From: Blattabacterium sp. (Nauphoeta cinerea)
GTDB lineage: Bacteria > Bacteroidota > Bacteroidia > Flavobacteriales > Blattabacteriaceae
Assembly: GCF_000471965.1 (NCBI RefSeq)
Contig: NC_022550.1
Coordinates: forward strand, 186,001 to 250,000
DNA length: 64,000 nt
Direction: 5' to 3'
Part shown: positions 1 through 10,448 of the stretch, piece after piece
Layout: each line of letters starts with the position of its first letter
How positions within the stretch are numbered: the stretch's first letter is position 1
Made by a program: the position numbers and the translations under genes
Notes under the pieces: generated by a model
The model's database searches: none
What the model was told of the DNA's origin: nothing
The model's input: the letters and a program-made list of their open reading frames with translations, nothing else

Positions 1-2207
1 AGATCAATTATAACATGGGATTGATTACGAATAATGAACGTTATAATCAAGTAATTGATATATGGACAAATACTAACGCTATGCTTACAGAAAAAGTAAT
101 GAAATATATGCGTGAAGATAGACAAGGATTTAATCCAGTATATATGATGTTAGATTCTGGAGCTAGAGGTTCTAAAGAACAAATACGTCAGCTTTCAGGG
201 ATGCGTGGTTTAATGGCCAAACCTCAAAAAACTGGATCTTCTGGAGGCGAAATTATTGAAAATCCTATTTTATCGAACTTTAGAGAAGGACTTTCTATTT
301 TAGAATATTTTATATCTACCCATGGAGCTAGAAAAGGATTAGCAGATACTGCATTAAAAACTGCAGATGCTGGATATCTTACAAGACGTTTAGTAGATGC
401 CGCTCAAGATGTAATTATTAAAATAGAAAATTGCAAAACTTTGCGTGGACTAGAAATTTCTGCATTAAAAAAAAATGAGGAAATTGTAGAAACTTTATTT
501 GATAGAATTTTAGGACGTATATCTTTAAATGATATTTATGATAAAGAGAATCAATTGATAATTTCTTCAGGGGAGATGATTGATGAGAAAATAGCAGAAA
601 TTATTGATAAGTCTGGAATTGAAATAGTAGAAGTGAGATCTCCTCTAACTTGTGAAGCTAAAATGGGAATTTGTTCTAAATGTTACGGTCGTAATTTATC
701 AACAGGAGAAATTGTTAAAAAAGGAGAAGCAGTAGGGGTTATTGCTGCACAATCAATTGGAGAACCAGGCACTCAGCTGACTTTACGGACTTTTCATGTT
801 GGAGGAACAGCAGGAAATATTACGGAATCTTCACAAATAAAAGCAAAATATAATGGAATTATAGAATTTGAAGATTTAAAAATTGTTCAAACAAAACAGA
901 ATTCTGATCAAGTGGGAATCGTCGTTTCTAGGTCTACAGAAATGAAACTTTTTGATTCCAAAAAATCATCCGTTTTAATGGTAAATAATATTCCTTATGG
1001 GGCCTATTTATATGTAAAACATGGAGATCAGTTGAAAACGGGAGATACTATTTGTAAATGGGATTTATATAATGCAGTTATTATTGCAGAATTTTCTGGA
1101 ATAATATATTATCAACATTTAGAACAAGGTGTGACGTTTCAAATAGAAATAGATGAACAAACTGGATTTCAAGAAAAAGTAATAACAGAAGTTAGAAATA
1201 AAAATTTAATACCAACATTAAAAATTATTAATGAAAAAAATGAAGAATTAAAAGTATATAATCTTCCGGTTGGTGCTCATTTAATGGTAGAAGATGGAGA
1301 AAAAATAGATATAGGAAAAATATTAGTAAAAGTACCAAGAAGAACAGCGAAATCAGGAGATATTACAGGTGGATTGCCTCGTTTATCTGAATTATTTGAA
1401 GCACGTAATCCTTCTAATCCAGCTGTGGTTTCAGAAATGGATGGAATAGTTAGTCATGGAAAAATAAAAAGAGGAAATAGAGAGATTCTCGTAGAATCCA
1501 AAACAGGAGAAATCAGAAAATATCTTGTCAAACTATCTAATCAAATACTTGTGCAAGAAAATGATTATGTCAAAGCAGGTATGCCTTTGTCAGATGGAGC
1601 AGTAACTCCTAATGACATTTTAAATATAAGAGGACCTAGGGCTGTGCAAGAATATTTAATAAAAGAAATACAAGAAGTATATCGTTTACAAGGCGTAAAA
1701 ATTAATGATAAACATTTTGAAGTTATTGTATTACAAATGATGAGAAAGGTAGAAGTGATAGATGTGGGAGATACAAAATTTTTGGAAGGGAATATAGAAT
1801 ATAAAGATGATTTTATAGAAGAAAATGATAGAATATCTCAGATGAAAGTAGTTGAGAATTCTGGAGATTCTGATATTTTTAAAAAGGGAGATATTATTAA
1901 TTACAGAGATTTTAGAAACGAAAATGCAGTTCTAAAATATAAAAATAAAAAATTAATCAAAACCAGAAATGCAATTCCTGCTACAGCAAGACCCATATTA
2001 CAAGGAATAACGAGAGCTGCGTTACAAACTAAATCTTTTATATCTGCAGCTTCATTTCAAGAAACAACAAAAGTTCTAAGTGAAGCAGCTATAAGTAGTA
2101 AGATTGATTATTTACACGGATTGAAAGAAAATGTAATTGTGGGACACAAAATCCCTGCAGGAACTGGATTAAAAGAATATGAAGATCTTTATCCAGATAT
2201 AATATAA
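1..2207 (+). CDS. rpoC: RNA polymerase beta' subunit, C-terminal part (5' end outside window)
   Basis: This is the C-terminal half of the beta' subunit, which forms much of the active-centre cleft of RNA polymerase. The frame is open from base 3, so the gene enters from the left edge. The DSGARG segment is near base 165 and the bridge helix (FREGLS through GYLTRRL) spans about 280-390. A CxxxxxxCxxC zinc site lies near 652-684. The trigger loop ([18 protein letters not shown] then LRTFHVGG) covers about 725-805, with the catalytic Arg and His present. About 735 residues are visible, roughly half of a normal beta' chain. glnS ends convergently 11 bases downstream. Identity is certain from these motifs. 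Confidence 0.98.
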   Translation, partial: INYNMGLITNNERYNQVIDIWTNTNAMLTEKVMKYMREDRQGFNPVYMMLDSGARGSKEQIRQLSGMRGLMAKPQKTGSSGGEIIENPILSNFREGLSILEYFISTHGARKGLADTALKTADAGYLTRRLVDAAQDVIIKIENCKTLRGLEISALKKNEEIVETLFDRILGRISLNDIYDKENQLIISSGEMIDEKIAEIIDKSGIEIVEVRSPLTCEAKMGICSKCYGRNLSTGEIVKKGEAVGVIAAQSIGEPGTQLTLRTFHVGGTAGNITESSQIKAKYNGIIEFEDLKIVQTKQNSDQVGIVVSRSTEMKLFDSKKSSVLMVNNIPYGAYLYVKHGDQLKTGDTICKWDLYNAVIIAEFSGIIYYQHLEQGVTFQIEIDEQTGFQEKVITEVRNKNLIPTLKIINEKNEELKVYNLPVGAHLMVEDGEKIDIGKILVKVPRRTAKSGDITGGLPRLSELFEARNPSNPAVVSEMDGIVSHGKIKRGNREILVESKTGEIRKYLVKLSNQILVQENDYVKAGMPLSDGAVTPNDILNIRGPRAVQEYLIKEIQEVYRLQGVKINDKHFEVIVLQMMRKVEVIDVGDTKFLEGNIEYKDDFIEENDRISQMKVVENSGDSDIFKKGDIINYRDFRNENAVLKYKNKKLIKTRNAIPATARPILQGITRAALQTKSFISAASFQETTKVLSEAAISSKIDYLHGLKENVIVGHKIPAGTGLKEYEDLYPDII

Positions 2208-2217
2208 ATTTAAAAGT

Positions 2218-3894
2218 TTAAGAAGATATTTTTTTCCATTGGTTTTTTATAGATACAGTTTTATTAAAAATGATTTGATTATTATCGTTTGTAATTTCAT
2301 TATCTACATAAAAATATCCAATTCTTTGAAATTGAAAATGATCTCCTTTTTTTGCTTTTTTTAAGTATGGTTCTGCATATCCAATAATTCTATCTTTTGA
2401 CTTAGGGTTTATATATTTATAAAAATCTATATCTGGATTTCTTTTTATAAAAAGAGGATTATAGAAATTAATTTTTATGGGAAAAGAATGTTTTAGAGAG
2501 ACCCAATGTAAAGTACTTTTTACTCTTCCTTTTTCTTCAATTTTATTTTTTTTTCCAGATTTACTTTTAGGATCATAATTACAATGTATTTCTTTTATTT
2601 TTCCTTCAGAATTTCTTATGATCGAATTTGCTTTTATGATATAAGCATTTTTAAGTCTTACTTCTTTTCCAATACAAAGACGGAAAAAATTTTTTTCTTC
2701 TTTTTCCAAAAAATCATCTTTTTCAATATATATAAATTTTGAAAAAGGAACTTTTCTGTTTCCAAAATTAGAATCTTCTGGATTATTTTCTGCTTCTACC
2801 CATTCAGTAGTATTTGAATAATTATCAATAACTAATTTAATTGGATGTAATACAACCATAACTCTAGGAGCTATTTTATTTAAATGTTCTCTAATACAAA
2901 ATTCTAAAAAAGATATATCTATAATATTATTCCTTTTCGTAATCCCTATTTTATGGATAAAATTTTTTAATGAAACAGAAGTGTATCCTTTACGACGTAA
3001 TCCAGATATTGTTAAAATGCGTGGATCATTCCAAGATTGAATAATTTTTTTTTCAATTAAGTATTGAATTTTTCTTTTACTAGTTATTGTATGACTTAAA
3101 TTTAATCTTGAAAACTCTATTTGTTTGGGTCTTATTTTATTTTTATTATCAATATAAATTTGATCTAAATACCAATTATATAACGGACGTCTGTTCTCAA
3201 ATTCTAAAGAACATAAAGAATGAGAGATTTGTTCTATATAATCACACAAACCATGTGTCCAATCATAAGTTGGATAAATACACCATTGATATCCAGTTCT
3301 ATGATGTTTTTTTCGTAAAATTCTATACATAATTGGATCTCGCATATTCATATTTGATGAACTCATATTAATTTTAGCTCTTAAAACACAAGATCCTTCT
3401 TTAAAAAATCCGTTTTTCATTTTTTCAAAAAGAAATAAATTTTCTTCTATAGATCGATTTCTATAATTACTGTTAATTCCAACTTCAAAAGGATTTTTTC
3501 TTTGAATTTGAATGATGTTTTGAGATTGATCATCTACATAAGCTTTGTTTTCTTTAATCAATTTTATAGCCCATTCATAAAGTTTAGGAAAATAATCTGA
3601 AGCATAACTTTCATTGTCCCAATGAAAACCTAAAAAAAGAATATCTTTTTTTATAGATTCTATAAAATTGATATTTTCTACTATAGGATTAGTATCATCA
3701 AATCTTAAATTAGTTGGAGATTTATATTTTTGACCTAATTCAAAATTCAAACATATAGCTTTCACATGCCCAATATGAAGAAATCCATTAGGTTCAGGAG
3801 GAAAACGAAATCTAATTTTTTTTATGGGAAATCCATTTTTTATATCTTCCTCTATAATTTTATCAATAAAATGTAAGTGTGATTTTATCTCCAG
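2218..3894 (-). CDS. glnS: glutamyl/glutaminyl-tRNA synthetase, best fit GlnRS (non-ATG start)
   Basis: This class I enzyme charges tRNA-Gln with glutamine. The catalytic signature PPEPNGFLHIGH is encoded just upstream of the first GTG at 3765, so the coding region must extend beyond that GTG. A KMSKS-like TSKRK lies near residue 220 of the part after the GTG. The frame stays open to a TGA at 3904-3906, with no ATG, GTG or TTG between it and the HIGH motif. The most plausible start is CTG at 3892-3894, or an ATT just beyond it. That gives about 558 residues, normal for bacterial GlnRS. PNGFLHIGH and FDDTNP favour GlnRS over GluRS. The gene is divergent from folC across about 75 bases. Confidence 0.93.
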   Translation of the reverse strand: MEIKSHLHFIDKIIEEDIKNGFPIKKIRFRFPPEPNGFLHIGHVKAICLNFELGQKYKSPTNLRFDDTNPIVENINFIESIKKDILFLGFHWDNESYASDYFPKLYEWAIKLIKENKAYVDDQSQNIIQIQRKNPFEVGINSNYRNRSIEENLFLFEKMKNGFFKEGSCVLRAKINMSSSNMNMRDPIMYRILRKKHHRTGYQWCIYPTYDWTHGLCDYIEQISHSLCSLEFENRRPLYNWYLDQIYIDNKNKIRPKQIEFSRLNLSHTITSKRKIQYLIEKKIIQSWNDPRILTISGLRRKGYTSVSLKNFIHKIGITKRNNIIDISFLEFCIREHLNKIAPRVMVVLHPIKLVIDNYSNTTEWVEAENNPEDSNFGNRKVPFSKFIYIEKDDFLEKEEKNFFRLCIGKEVRLKNAYIIKANSIIRNSEGKIKEIHCNYDPKSKSGKKNKIEEKGRVKSTLHWVSLKHSFPIKINFYNPLFIKRNPDIDFYKYINPKSKDRIIGYAEPYLKKAKKGDHFQFQRIGYFYVDNEITNDNNQIIFNKTVSIKNQWKKISS

Positions 3895-3945
3895 ATAAAT
3901 AATTCAATTGTGGAACGAATATAATCAATTTTTTGAAAAAAAATA

Positions 3946-3953
3946 TATTTTTG
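3946..3953 (+). promoter_or_regulatory. candidate -7 box upstream of folC
   Basis: TATTTTTG matches the Bacteroidetes -7 consensus TAnnTTTG and lies 26 bases before the TTG start of folC, in the divergent glnS-folC gap. No convincing -33 element was seen, and in AT-rich DNA such a match can arise by chance. Confidence 0.35.
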
Positions 3954-3978
3954 CTGTGTTATTTTTAATAATTAGTAC

Positions 3979-5249
3979 TTGAATTATACTGAAACAATTC
4001 AATGGATTTTTAAACGTCTTCCAATCTATCAAAAAACAGGATTGATATCATATAAACCAGGTTTAAAAAGGATACAAAATTTTTGTTCTTATTTGGGAAA
4101 TCCACAAAATTTTTTTAAAAGTATACATGTAGGTGGAACAAATGGAAAAGGATCTACAGTACACATGTTATCTTCTATTTTACAAGAAGAAAAATATCAA
4201 ACAGGACTATTCACATCTCCTCATTTAATAGATTTTAGAGAAAGAATAACCTGTAATGGTATTTTTATAGAAAAAAATTTTATTGTCGATTTTATAAAAA
4301 AAAATAAAAAATTTATAGAAAAAGAAAAAATTTCTTTTTTTGAAATGAATACAGCTTTAGCTTTTCAATATTTTAAAGAAAAAAAAGTAAATATAGCAAT
4401 TATTGAAGTAGGAATGGGAGGCCGATTAGACTCTACTAATTTGATTACTCCAGAAATATCTGTAATTACAAATATTAGCATAGATCATACAGAAACTTTG
4501 GGTGATAATCAATTAAAAATTGCTTTAGAAAAAGCTGGAATTATAAAAAAAAACGTATCAGTCATAATAGGAAGAAGAATTTCTAGGGATGTCCGATTTC
4601 TTTTTTTTCAAGAGGCTTTAAAAAAAAACGCTCCAATTTATTTTTCCGTAAAATCTAAAAAAGATTCGCAGTATAAAATGCCTTTCAAAGCAGATTATCA
4701 AAATTTAAATAGAAGTATAGTATTAAAAATTATAAGGATTTTACATGATAGAAAAAATATCATAGTATCTAATCAATCAATAAAAAAAGGATTTAAAAAT
4801 GTGATAAAAAATACAACCTTAAAAGGGCGGTGGCACATTTTACAAAAAAAGAACCCAAAATTATTTGTGATATAGCTCATAATGAAGAAGGCATATATAT
4901 GGTGAATAAACAATTAAAAAAAGAATCATATGAAAAATTACATTTAGTTTTAGGTTTTGTAAGAGAAAAAAAAGTGGATAAATTATTAAAACATTTTCCT
5001 GTTGAATCTTTTTATTATTTTTGTCAACCTAATATAGATAGAAAATACTCAATTTATGATTTGATAATATTAATTAATAAATTATTTAAAAATCGTGATA
5101 GAATAAATTTTTATCCTTCTGTGATAAAGGCTTTTTTATATGCTAAAAGCAAAGCTAGTAAAAATGATTTGATCCTAATATCTGGAAGTACATTTGTTGT
5201 ATCTGAAATATTGTTATATTATAAGAATTTTTTTCTTACATTTGAGTAA
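3979..5249 (+). CDS. folC: folylpolyglutamate / dihydrofolate synthase, split by a poly(A) frameshift
   Basis: FolC joins glutamate to (dihydro)folate in the cytoplasm. The upstream frame starts at a TTG and carries the Mur-ligase P-loop GGTNGKGST, then FTSPHLIDFRER and EVGMGGRLDSTN. It leaves frame at an A7 run (4844-4850) and would stop at 4875 with 298 residues. The rest of the ligase, beginning ICDIAHNEEG, continues in another frame to 5249. Adding one A to the run joins the halves into 423 residues, the normal FolC length, with continuous homology across the junction (GRWHILQKKEPK). Either transcriptional slippage rescues the gene, it is newly broken, or the base call is wrong. Confidence 0.9.
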
Positions 5250-5263
5250 ACATTAAAATTCTA

Positions 5264-5339
5264 GGGCAATTAGCTCAGTTTGGTTTAGAGCATCTGTTTT
5301 ACAAGCAGGAGGTCACTGGTTCGAATCCAGTATTGCCCA
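5264..5339 (+). tRNA. trnV: tRNA-Val (anticodon UAC)
   Basis: A complete cloverleaf can be drawn. Acceptor arms GGGCAAT (5264-5270) and ATTGCCC (5332-5338) pair perfectly. The D-stem is GCTC/GAGC, the anticodon loop TTTACAA gives anticodon TAC, and the T-arm is ACTGG-TTCGAAT-CCAGT. The discriminator base is A, and CCA is not encoded. The antisense strand of its 3' half is also the end of the miaA reading frame. Confidence 0.96.
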
Positions 5340-6231
5340 CATTTTTTATAATAAAATTAAATATTTTTTCTTTTTCTTTTGGATGAAACCATGTGATTGA
5401 CGTATCTTTCTTATACCACGTCAGTTGTCTTTTTGCATATTTTCTAGTGTTCTTTTTTATTTTTTCTATGCTTTTATTTAAATCATTCTTCCCTTCGGAA
5501 AGAAATTCAAATATCTCTTGATATCCTATAGTTTTTAAGCTATTCAAATTTCTGTAATGATAATATAGCCTCGCTTCGTCTAATAAACCTATTTTTACCA
5601 TGTAATCTACTCTATCATTTATTTTGGAATTAATTTCACACCTAGGTATTGTTAATCCTATTTTCAAAATTATAAAATTTCTTTTTTTTTTCTTATAAAA
5701 GAAAGAAGGATTTTTTCCTGTAGATTTTACAATTTCTAAATATCTAATTAAACGTCTGGGATTGCAAATATCTATTGATTCACCTGTTTTTTTGAATTTG
5801 AAAAATTCATTTTGTAAAAATGAAATACCTTTTTTTTGAAAATGATAAATTAAATGATTTCTAATATGAATCTGAATTTCAGGAAATTCAGATAATCCTT
5901 CTGTTACTGCTTTTTCATATAAACTAGATCCTCCTACCATAATCAATATGGAATGTTTTGTAAATAATTTTGAAATTTTTATTAAGGAATCTGTTTCAAA
6001 TAATTTTGCATTATAAGTTTGATGTATACTTAAATGTCCGATAAAATGATGAGGGACACGACGTAATTCTTCTATAGTAGGCATAGAAGTTCCTATTTTT
6101 AATTCCTTATAAAATTGTCTAGAATCACAAGATAAAATTTCAGTTTTAAATTTTTCAGCTATAAATAAAGAAAGCTGAGTTTTTCCGACACAAGTTGGCC
6201 CTACAATAAAAATGAGAAATTTTTGATTCAA
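5299..6231 (-). CDS. miaA: tRNA dimethylallyltransferase
   Basis: MiaA transfers dimethylallyl from DMAPP to A37 of tRNAs reading UNN codons, the step before MiaB acts; miaB is also in this window. The P-loop GPTCVGKT is at residues 11-18 and is followed by the SCDSRQFYK substrate motif. The length of 310 residues is normal. The start is TTG at 6229-6231, overlapping the aroC stop in a TTGA arrangement, which suggests coupled translation. Oddly, the frame has no stop before tRNA-Val: the last dozen or so residues (ending [12 protein letters not shown]) are the antisense of that tRNA. This tail is probably dispensable. Confidence 0.95.
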   Translation of the reverse strand: MNQKFLIFIVGPTCVGKTQLSLFIAEKFKTEILSCDSRQFYKELKIGTSMPTIEELRRVPHHFIGHLSIHQTYNAKLFETDSLIKISKLFTKHSILIMVGGSSLYEKAVTEGLSEFPEIQIHIRNHLIYHFQKKGISFLQNEFFKFKKTGESIDICNPRRLIRYLEIVKSTGKNPSFFYKKKKRNFIILKIGLTIPRCEINSKINDRVDYMVKIGLLDEARLYYHYRNLNSLKTIGYQEIFEFLSEGKNDLNKSIEKIKKNTRKYAKRQLTWYKKDTSITWFHPKEKEKIFNFIIKNVGNTGFEPVTSCL

Positions 6232-7316
6232 TTTTTTGAAATTGAAGAATATTTAGATAATTTAGTGTACATCCAATAATCTGCTAAAACTAAAGCCGTC
6301 ATAGATTCCACAATAGGAATAGCACGAGGTAAAACACAAGGATCATGTCTTCCTTTTCCTTCCATAAGGATGAAATTTCCATATTTATCTATAGTTTTCT
6401 GTTTTTTCATTATTGTAGCTACAGGTTTAAATGCTATTCTAAAATAAATATCCATTCCATTTGAAATGCCCCCTTGTATCCCTCCTGATAAATTTGTTTT
6501 GGTTCTTCCATTTTTTTGAAATAAATCATTGTGCTGAGAACCAGTTAATTTAGTTCCATTAAATCCACTTCCGTATTCAAATCCTTTGACAGCATTAATG
6601 GAAAGCATAGCTCTTCCTAATTCAGCATGTAATTTTTCAAAAACAGGTTCTCCAATACCTATTGGTACATTTTTAATGACACAAGTAATAATTCCTCCTA
6701 TTGTATCTCCTTGATTTTTTATTTTTTTAATTTTACATATCATTTTTTCCGCAATCTTTGGATCAGGACATCTTATAGGATTTTTTTCTATTGATTCTCT
6801 AGATAAATCTAATTCTTGATAAGATTTATTTACAGATATGTCCCCGACAGAAGAAACATAAGATATAATTGTAATATTTTTTATTAATTGTTTAGCGATA
6901 GCTCCAGCTACTATTCTACATGTTGTTTCTCTTGCAGAAGAACGCCCCCCTCCTCTGTAATCTCTTATTCCATATTTTTTTTCATAAGTAAAATCTGAAT
7001 GTGATGGACGATAAACTTCTTGAAGATGATTATAATCATCAGATTTATGATCTTGATTATAAATAACAAATCCAATGGGTGTTCCTGTTGTTTTATTGTC
7101 AAAAATTCCAGATAAAAAATTCACTTCATCAGGTTCATTTCTTTGAGTCACTATGGATGATTGGCCAGGTTTTCTTCTATTTAATTCATATTGAATTTCT
7201 TTAAAATTCAATTTTATTCCTGCTGGACATCCATCAATAATCCCACCTAATGCTATTCCATGGCTTTCTCCAAAAGTACTAACTCGAAATAAATTTCCGA
7301 AAATGTTACCTGCCAT
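6228..7316 (-). CDS. aroC: chorismate synthase
   Basis: AroC converts 5-enolpyruvylshikimate-3-phosphate to chorismate using reduced FMN, the last step of the shared aromatic pathway. The chorismate also feeds the isochorismate synthase encoded at 13039. The N-terminal GESHG motif and the RPSHSDFTY plus [14 protein letters not shown] signatures (about residues 103-135) are intact. The length of 362 residues is normal for the family. The gene sits 5 bases after the helicase gene and overlaps miaA at its 3' end, so the three look like one minus-strand unit. Confidence 0.97.
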   Translation of the reverse strand: MAGNIFGNLFRVSTFGESHGIALGGIIDGCPAGIKLNFKEIQYELNRRKPGQSSIVTQRNEPDEVNFLSGIFDNKTTGTPIGFVIYNQDHKSDDYNHLQEVYRPSHSDFTYEKKYGIRDYRGGGRSSARETTCRIVAGAIAKQLIKNITIISYVSSVGDISVNKSYQELDLSRESIEKNPIRCPDPKIAEKMICKIKKIKNQGDTIGGIITCVIKNVPIGIGEPVFEKLHAELGRAMLSINAVKGFEYGSGFNGTKLTGSQHNDLFQKNGRTKTNLSGGIQGGISNGMDIYFRIAFKPVATIMKKQKTIDKYGNFILMEGKGRHDPCVLPRAIPIVESMTALVLADYWMYTKLSKYSSISKN

Positions 7317-7321
7317 AAATT

Positions 7322-8974
7322 TTAGTTTTTAATTTCTATCGAAATAGGTCTTCCCATATGATTGATTTTGCTCATTCCTATTAATATTTTCTTTCTATAA
7401 CGTTTTTCCACTTCAAATAGTGAAAAATTTGATAAAATTTCTATATGTCCAATATTAATATGTGAATTATTAACAGCTTGGTTGATTAAATTGATCAATC
7501 TTAATTTTGTCAAATTATCTTTATATCCTATATTCAAAAAAAGTTTTGAAAAAAATTCTTTTTTTGATTTTTTTATTTTTGACTTTGATAAAATTCTTTT
7601 CTTATTGTATAAGAAGTTATAATTCTTTTGATAAGAAAAAGAAATAGGATTTAAATCTTTGGAATTCTTATAAGAATTTATAAAATGATGAAATCCTATC
7701 CAGGAAAAACGTTTAATTAATTCTCTTTTATCAAGAAATTCTAAATTTTTTTGTATTTCAGGAAGAAATTTTTTCATAAGTTTTTCATCTACAACTACTT
7801 TTTTTACCTTATCTACAAAATAGAATAGTTGTTTTTCGCATATTTCTTCTCCAGTAGGAACCATAATACGATCAAAATTTTTTCCTATTTTTTTTTCAAA
7901 TTCTTTTAAATTTCTAATTTCTTTAGTTTGAATAATACAAACAGAAATTCCTTCATTTCCAGCTCTTCCAGTACGACCACTTCTATGGACATAAGTTTCA
8001 CTTTCCTTCGGAAGATTATAATGAATAACATGAGTAATATTATTCACATCTAATCCACGAGCGGCAACATCTGTTGCTACAAGAAATTGTAAATTTCTAT
8101 TTCGAAATCTATTCATAACAGATTCACGTTGTGTTTGCGAAAGATCTCCATATAAAGCATCAGCATTATAACCATCTTTAATTAAAAATTCAGCTATTTC
8201 TTTAGTTTCTTTTTTTGTACCACAAAATATGATCCCATAAATATCAGGATTGATGTCAACAATTCTTTTTAGAGCTAAATATTTTTTATTAAAATTTTCT
8301 ATTATATAATAAACATGTTTAACATCATCGGGCCCTATATTTTTTTTTCCTGTGATAATTTCTACAGGATCTATTAAATATTTATGAGCAATTCCGTTCA
8401 TATATTTAGACATTGTTGCTGAAAATAAAAGACTTTGTCTTTTTTTTGGTAATTTTTCTACTATGTAATCTAATTCATCTTTAAATCCCATGTTCAACAT
8501 TTCATCCGCTTCATCAAGCACTAAATATTGAATTCCATCAAAAAATAATTTTTTTCTTTTGATTAAATCAATAACTCTTCCTGGAGTTCCTACTATAATA
8601 TGAATTTTATTTTTTAAAGATTTTATTTGAGAATTGATATTCGCTCCTCCATATAAAGAAACAATTTTTATAAACGATGAAAATTTTGAAAAACGACAAA
8701 GATCACGTGTTATTTGTATACATAATTCTCTTGTAGGGCATAAAATCAAAGCTTGAGGAAAAGTGGACTTAAAATTTAATTTTTGAATAATTGGCAATCC
8801 AAAAGCAGCTGTTTTTCCTGTTCCAGTTTGAGCCAATGCTATAACATCTTTTTCTGAAGACAACAAAAAAGGAATTACTTTTTCTTGTATTTGGGTTGGA
8901 TACTTAAAACCAATATCTTCTATAGCTTGAATTATATTATCGTTAAAAAAATTATATTCTTTAAATGTTTTCAT
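7322..8974 (-). CDS. deaD: DEAD-box RNA helicase, DeaD/DbpA type
   Basis: This ATP-dependent RNA helicase likely acts in ribosome assembly or mRNA remodelling. The core motifs run in order: Q motif, AQTGTGKT (motif I, about residue 48), PTREL, TPGRV, DEAD (about 154), SAT, and in the second domain RGLD and [10 protein letters not shown]. The C-terminal 75 or so residues, ending near [12 protein letters not shown], resemble the DbpA-type RNA-binding domain that follows many DeaD/CsdA cores. The Lys/Phe-rich linker before it is typical of AT-driven composition. The start at ATG 8974 leaves little before the Q motif, as expected. Whether it is DeaD or DbpA by function cannot be told from sequence alone. 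Confidence 0.92.
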   Translation of the reverse strand: MKTFKEYNFFNDNIIQAIEDIGFKYPTQIQEKVIPFLLSSEKDVIALAQTGTGKTAAFGLPIIQKLNFKSTFPQALILCPTRELCIQITRDLCRFSKFSSFIKIVSLYGGANINSQIKSLKNKIHIIVGTPGRVIDLIKRKKLFFDGIQYLVLDEADEMLNMGFKDELDYIVEKLPKKRQSLLFSATMSKYMNGIAHKYLIDPVEIITGKKNIGPDDVKHVYYIIENFNKKYLALKRIVDINPDIYGIIFCGTKKETKEIAEFLIKDGYNADALYGDLSQTQRESVMNRFRNRNLQFLVATDVAARGLDVNNITHVIHYNLPKESETYVHRSGRTGRAGNEGISVCIIQTKEIRNLKEFEKKIGKNFDRIMVPTGEEICEKQLFYFVDKVKKVVVDEKLMKKFLPEIQKNLEFLDKRELIKRFSWIGFHHFINSYKNSKDLNPISFSYQKNYNFLYNKKRILSKSKIKKSKKEFFSKLFLNIGYKDNLTKLRLINLINQAVNNSHINIGHIEILSNFSLFEVEKRYRKKILIGMSKINHMGRPISIEIKN

Positions 8975-9059
8975 ACAAAGAATAGTAAAAATACTATTAA
9001 AATTTTTCTTATTTGTTGCATAACAAATATAGATATTTAAATACGAACTTATATAAATA
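8975..9059. other. intergenic stretch with two short hairpins
   Basis: The gap between the MATE gene and the helicase gene holds two perfect inverted repeats. AATAGTA/TACTATT is at 8981-8998 with a 4-base loop, and ATTTGTT/AACAAAT is at 9011-9028 with a 4-base loop. Neither is followed by a clear T-run on the minus strand, so a terminator or 5'-leader role is uncertain. Confidence 0.35.
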
Positions 9060-10406
9060 CTAAATGTTTATTGTATTTTTTTTTATGAGTCTTTTAATTA
9101 CAGTATTATATCTTATAAATAGTAACATAGCGGATACAGTTAATCCTACCCCTAACCCAATCCATACTCCTGTTCCCCCCATTTTAATAGATAGAAACCA
9201 TGCTGTAGGGATAGCAATAATCCAATAGGAAAAAAAACTAATCCACATGGGGATATGAACGTCTTGTAATCCTCTTAATGCTCCTAGAATGATTCCTTGT
9301 AATCCATCTGATAATTGAAATAAGCTGGCAATCACAATCATTTTCTCCGCTAATTTAATAACTTCATCATCATTTTTTATATAAATGTAAGGGATAGAAC
9401 TTCTAAAAAAAAGAAAGAAAAAACTACAAATTAACATAAAAATAATTCCCATAAAAAAAATAGATTTTCCTATCCTTTTTAATTCTAAATAATTTTTTAA
9501 AGCAAACTGGTTTCCTATTCTAATTGTAGCAGTTACAGAGAGGCCTGTACTAAGAAGAAAAGTGGAAGAAACTAAACTAATAACTATTTGATGAGCAGCT
9601 AATACTTTAATTCCACATTTTCCTGATATAAAAGAAGAAATAGCAAAAGCACTTACTTCAAATAACATCTGTAATCCAGAGGGGATTCCTATTTTTAATA
9701 TTTTTTTTACCATATTTTTTTTTAAAAAAAAATATTTTAGTTGATTGTAATAATTCTGTACTTTTTTGTATTTATGCAATAAAATAAAAATCCCTATTAA
9801 CATAATAATACGAGAAATTAAAGTCGCATAAGCTACACCAACAGTTCCTAATTTTGGAAAACCATATCCACCGTAAAGAAATACATAATTCAGTACAATG
9901 TTAAAACAAGCGGAGATCCAAGTTATAATCAATCCAGGAAATACTATAGATAATCCTTCTGAAAATTTTCTAAAAACCTCGAATATCATCCAAGGGATAA
10001 AAGAAATAGATACTATTCTCAAAAAAGAAATGGTCTCATTCAATATGTTTTCAGGTTGTCCTAAATAAGGAAAAACATAACAGAATATATGTATCAATCC
10101 ATACATAAATACAGATAAAAAAAAATTGAGAATTAATCCATGATGGAAAATGACAGCCCCTTTTTTATATTCTTGTTTTGCATCTACAGATGCAATTAAA
10201 GAAGAAATTCCTGTAGATATTCCTAATCCAAAAATAATTGTAATAAAAAAAACAGCATTAGCTAATGAAACTGAAGCTAAAGCTTGTTTTCCCAAAACCC
10301 CAACCATCATATTATCAGATAATCCTATACATATTGCACCTAATTGTGTAAAAAATACAGGAATAGCTAATAAAAAATTTTTTTTAATATGTTTTAAATA
10401 TATTAT
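9060..10406 (-). CDS. MATE-family multidrug/sodium antiporter (non-ATG start)
   Basis: This is an inner-membrane MATE transporter with about twelve hydrophobic segments, of the NorM/MatE type that extrudes drugs or metabolites using Na+ or H+. The first canonical start, at 10310, would begin in the middle of the first helix (MMVGVLGKQALAS). The same frame continues upstream with a typical MATE N-terminus (KHIKKNFLLAIPVFFTQLG) until a TAG at 10425-10427, and contains no ATG, GTG or TTG. An ATA or ATT near 10390-10406 would therefore have to start translation, giving about 448 residues. An A10 run on the coding strand (10408-10417) lies right at this point. The substrate is unknown. Confidence 0.85.
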   Translation of the reverse strand: MIYLKHIKKNFLLAIPVFFTQLGAICIGLSDNMMVGVLGKQALASVSLANAVFFITIIFGLGISTGISSLIASVDAKQEYKKGAVIFHHGLILNFFLSVFMYGLIHIFCYVFPYLGQPENILNETISFLRIVSISFIPWMIFEVFRKFSEGLSIVFPGLIITWISACFNIVLNYVFLYGGYGFPKLGTVGVAYATLISRIIMLIGIFILLHKYKKVQNYYNQLKYFFLKKNMVKKILKIGIPSGLQMLFEVSAFAISSFISGKCGIKVLAAHQIVISLVSSTFLLSTGLSVTATIRIGNQFALKNYLELKRIGKSIFFMGIIFMLICSFFFLFFRSSIPYIYIKNDDEVIKLAEKMIVIASLFQLSDGLQGIILGALRGLQDVHIPMWISFFSYWIIAIPTAWFLSIKMGGTGVWIGLGVGLTVSAMLLFIRYNTVIKRLIKKNTINI

Positions 10407-10448
10407 GTTTTTTTTTTGATAGAACTATAATTTTATATTTTGAAACAT

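Noticed and set aside
3087-3332. Plus-strand 81-codon ORF inside glnS
   Set aside because: It lies wholly within the conserved glnS gene on the other strand and has no recognisable family features.
4830-5249. A stand-alone 139-residue protein starting at GTG 4830
   Set aside because: It is the C-terminal domain of FolC, continuous with the upstream half once one A is added.
5264-5339. tRNA-Thr or tRNA-Cys reading of the tRNA (anticodon TGT or ACA)
   Set aside because: Only the fold with loop TTTACAA gives a seven-base anticodon loop with a five-base stem, so the anticodon is TAC (Val).
5299-5340. A functional C-terminal motif [12 protein letters not shown] in MiaA
   Set aside because: This string is the reverse complement of a tRNA 3' half and is a well-known translation artefact, so it is not evidence of a domain.
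10150-10419. Plus-strand ORF of 89 codons over the start of the MATE gene
   Set aside because: The minus strand here encodes clear MATE helices, so this is a shadow frame.
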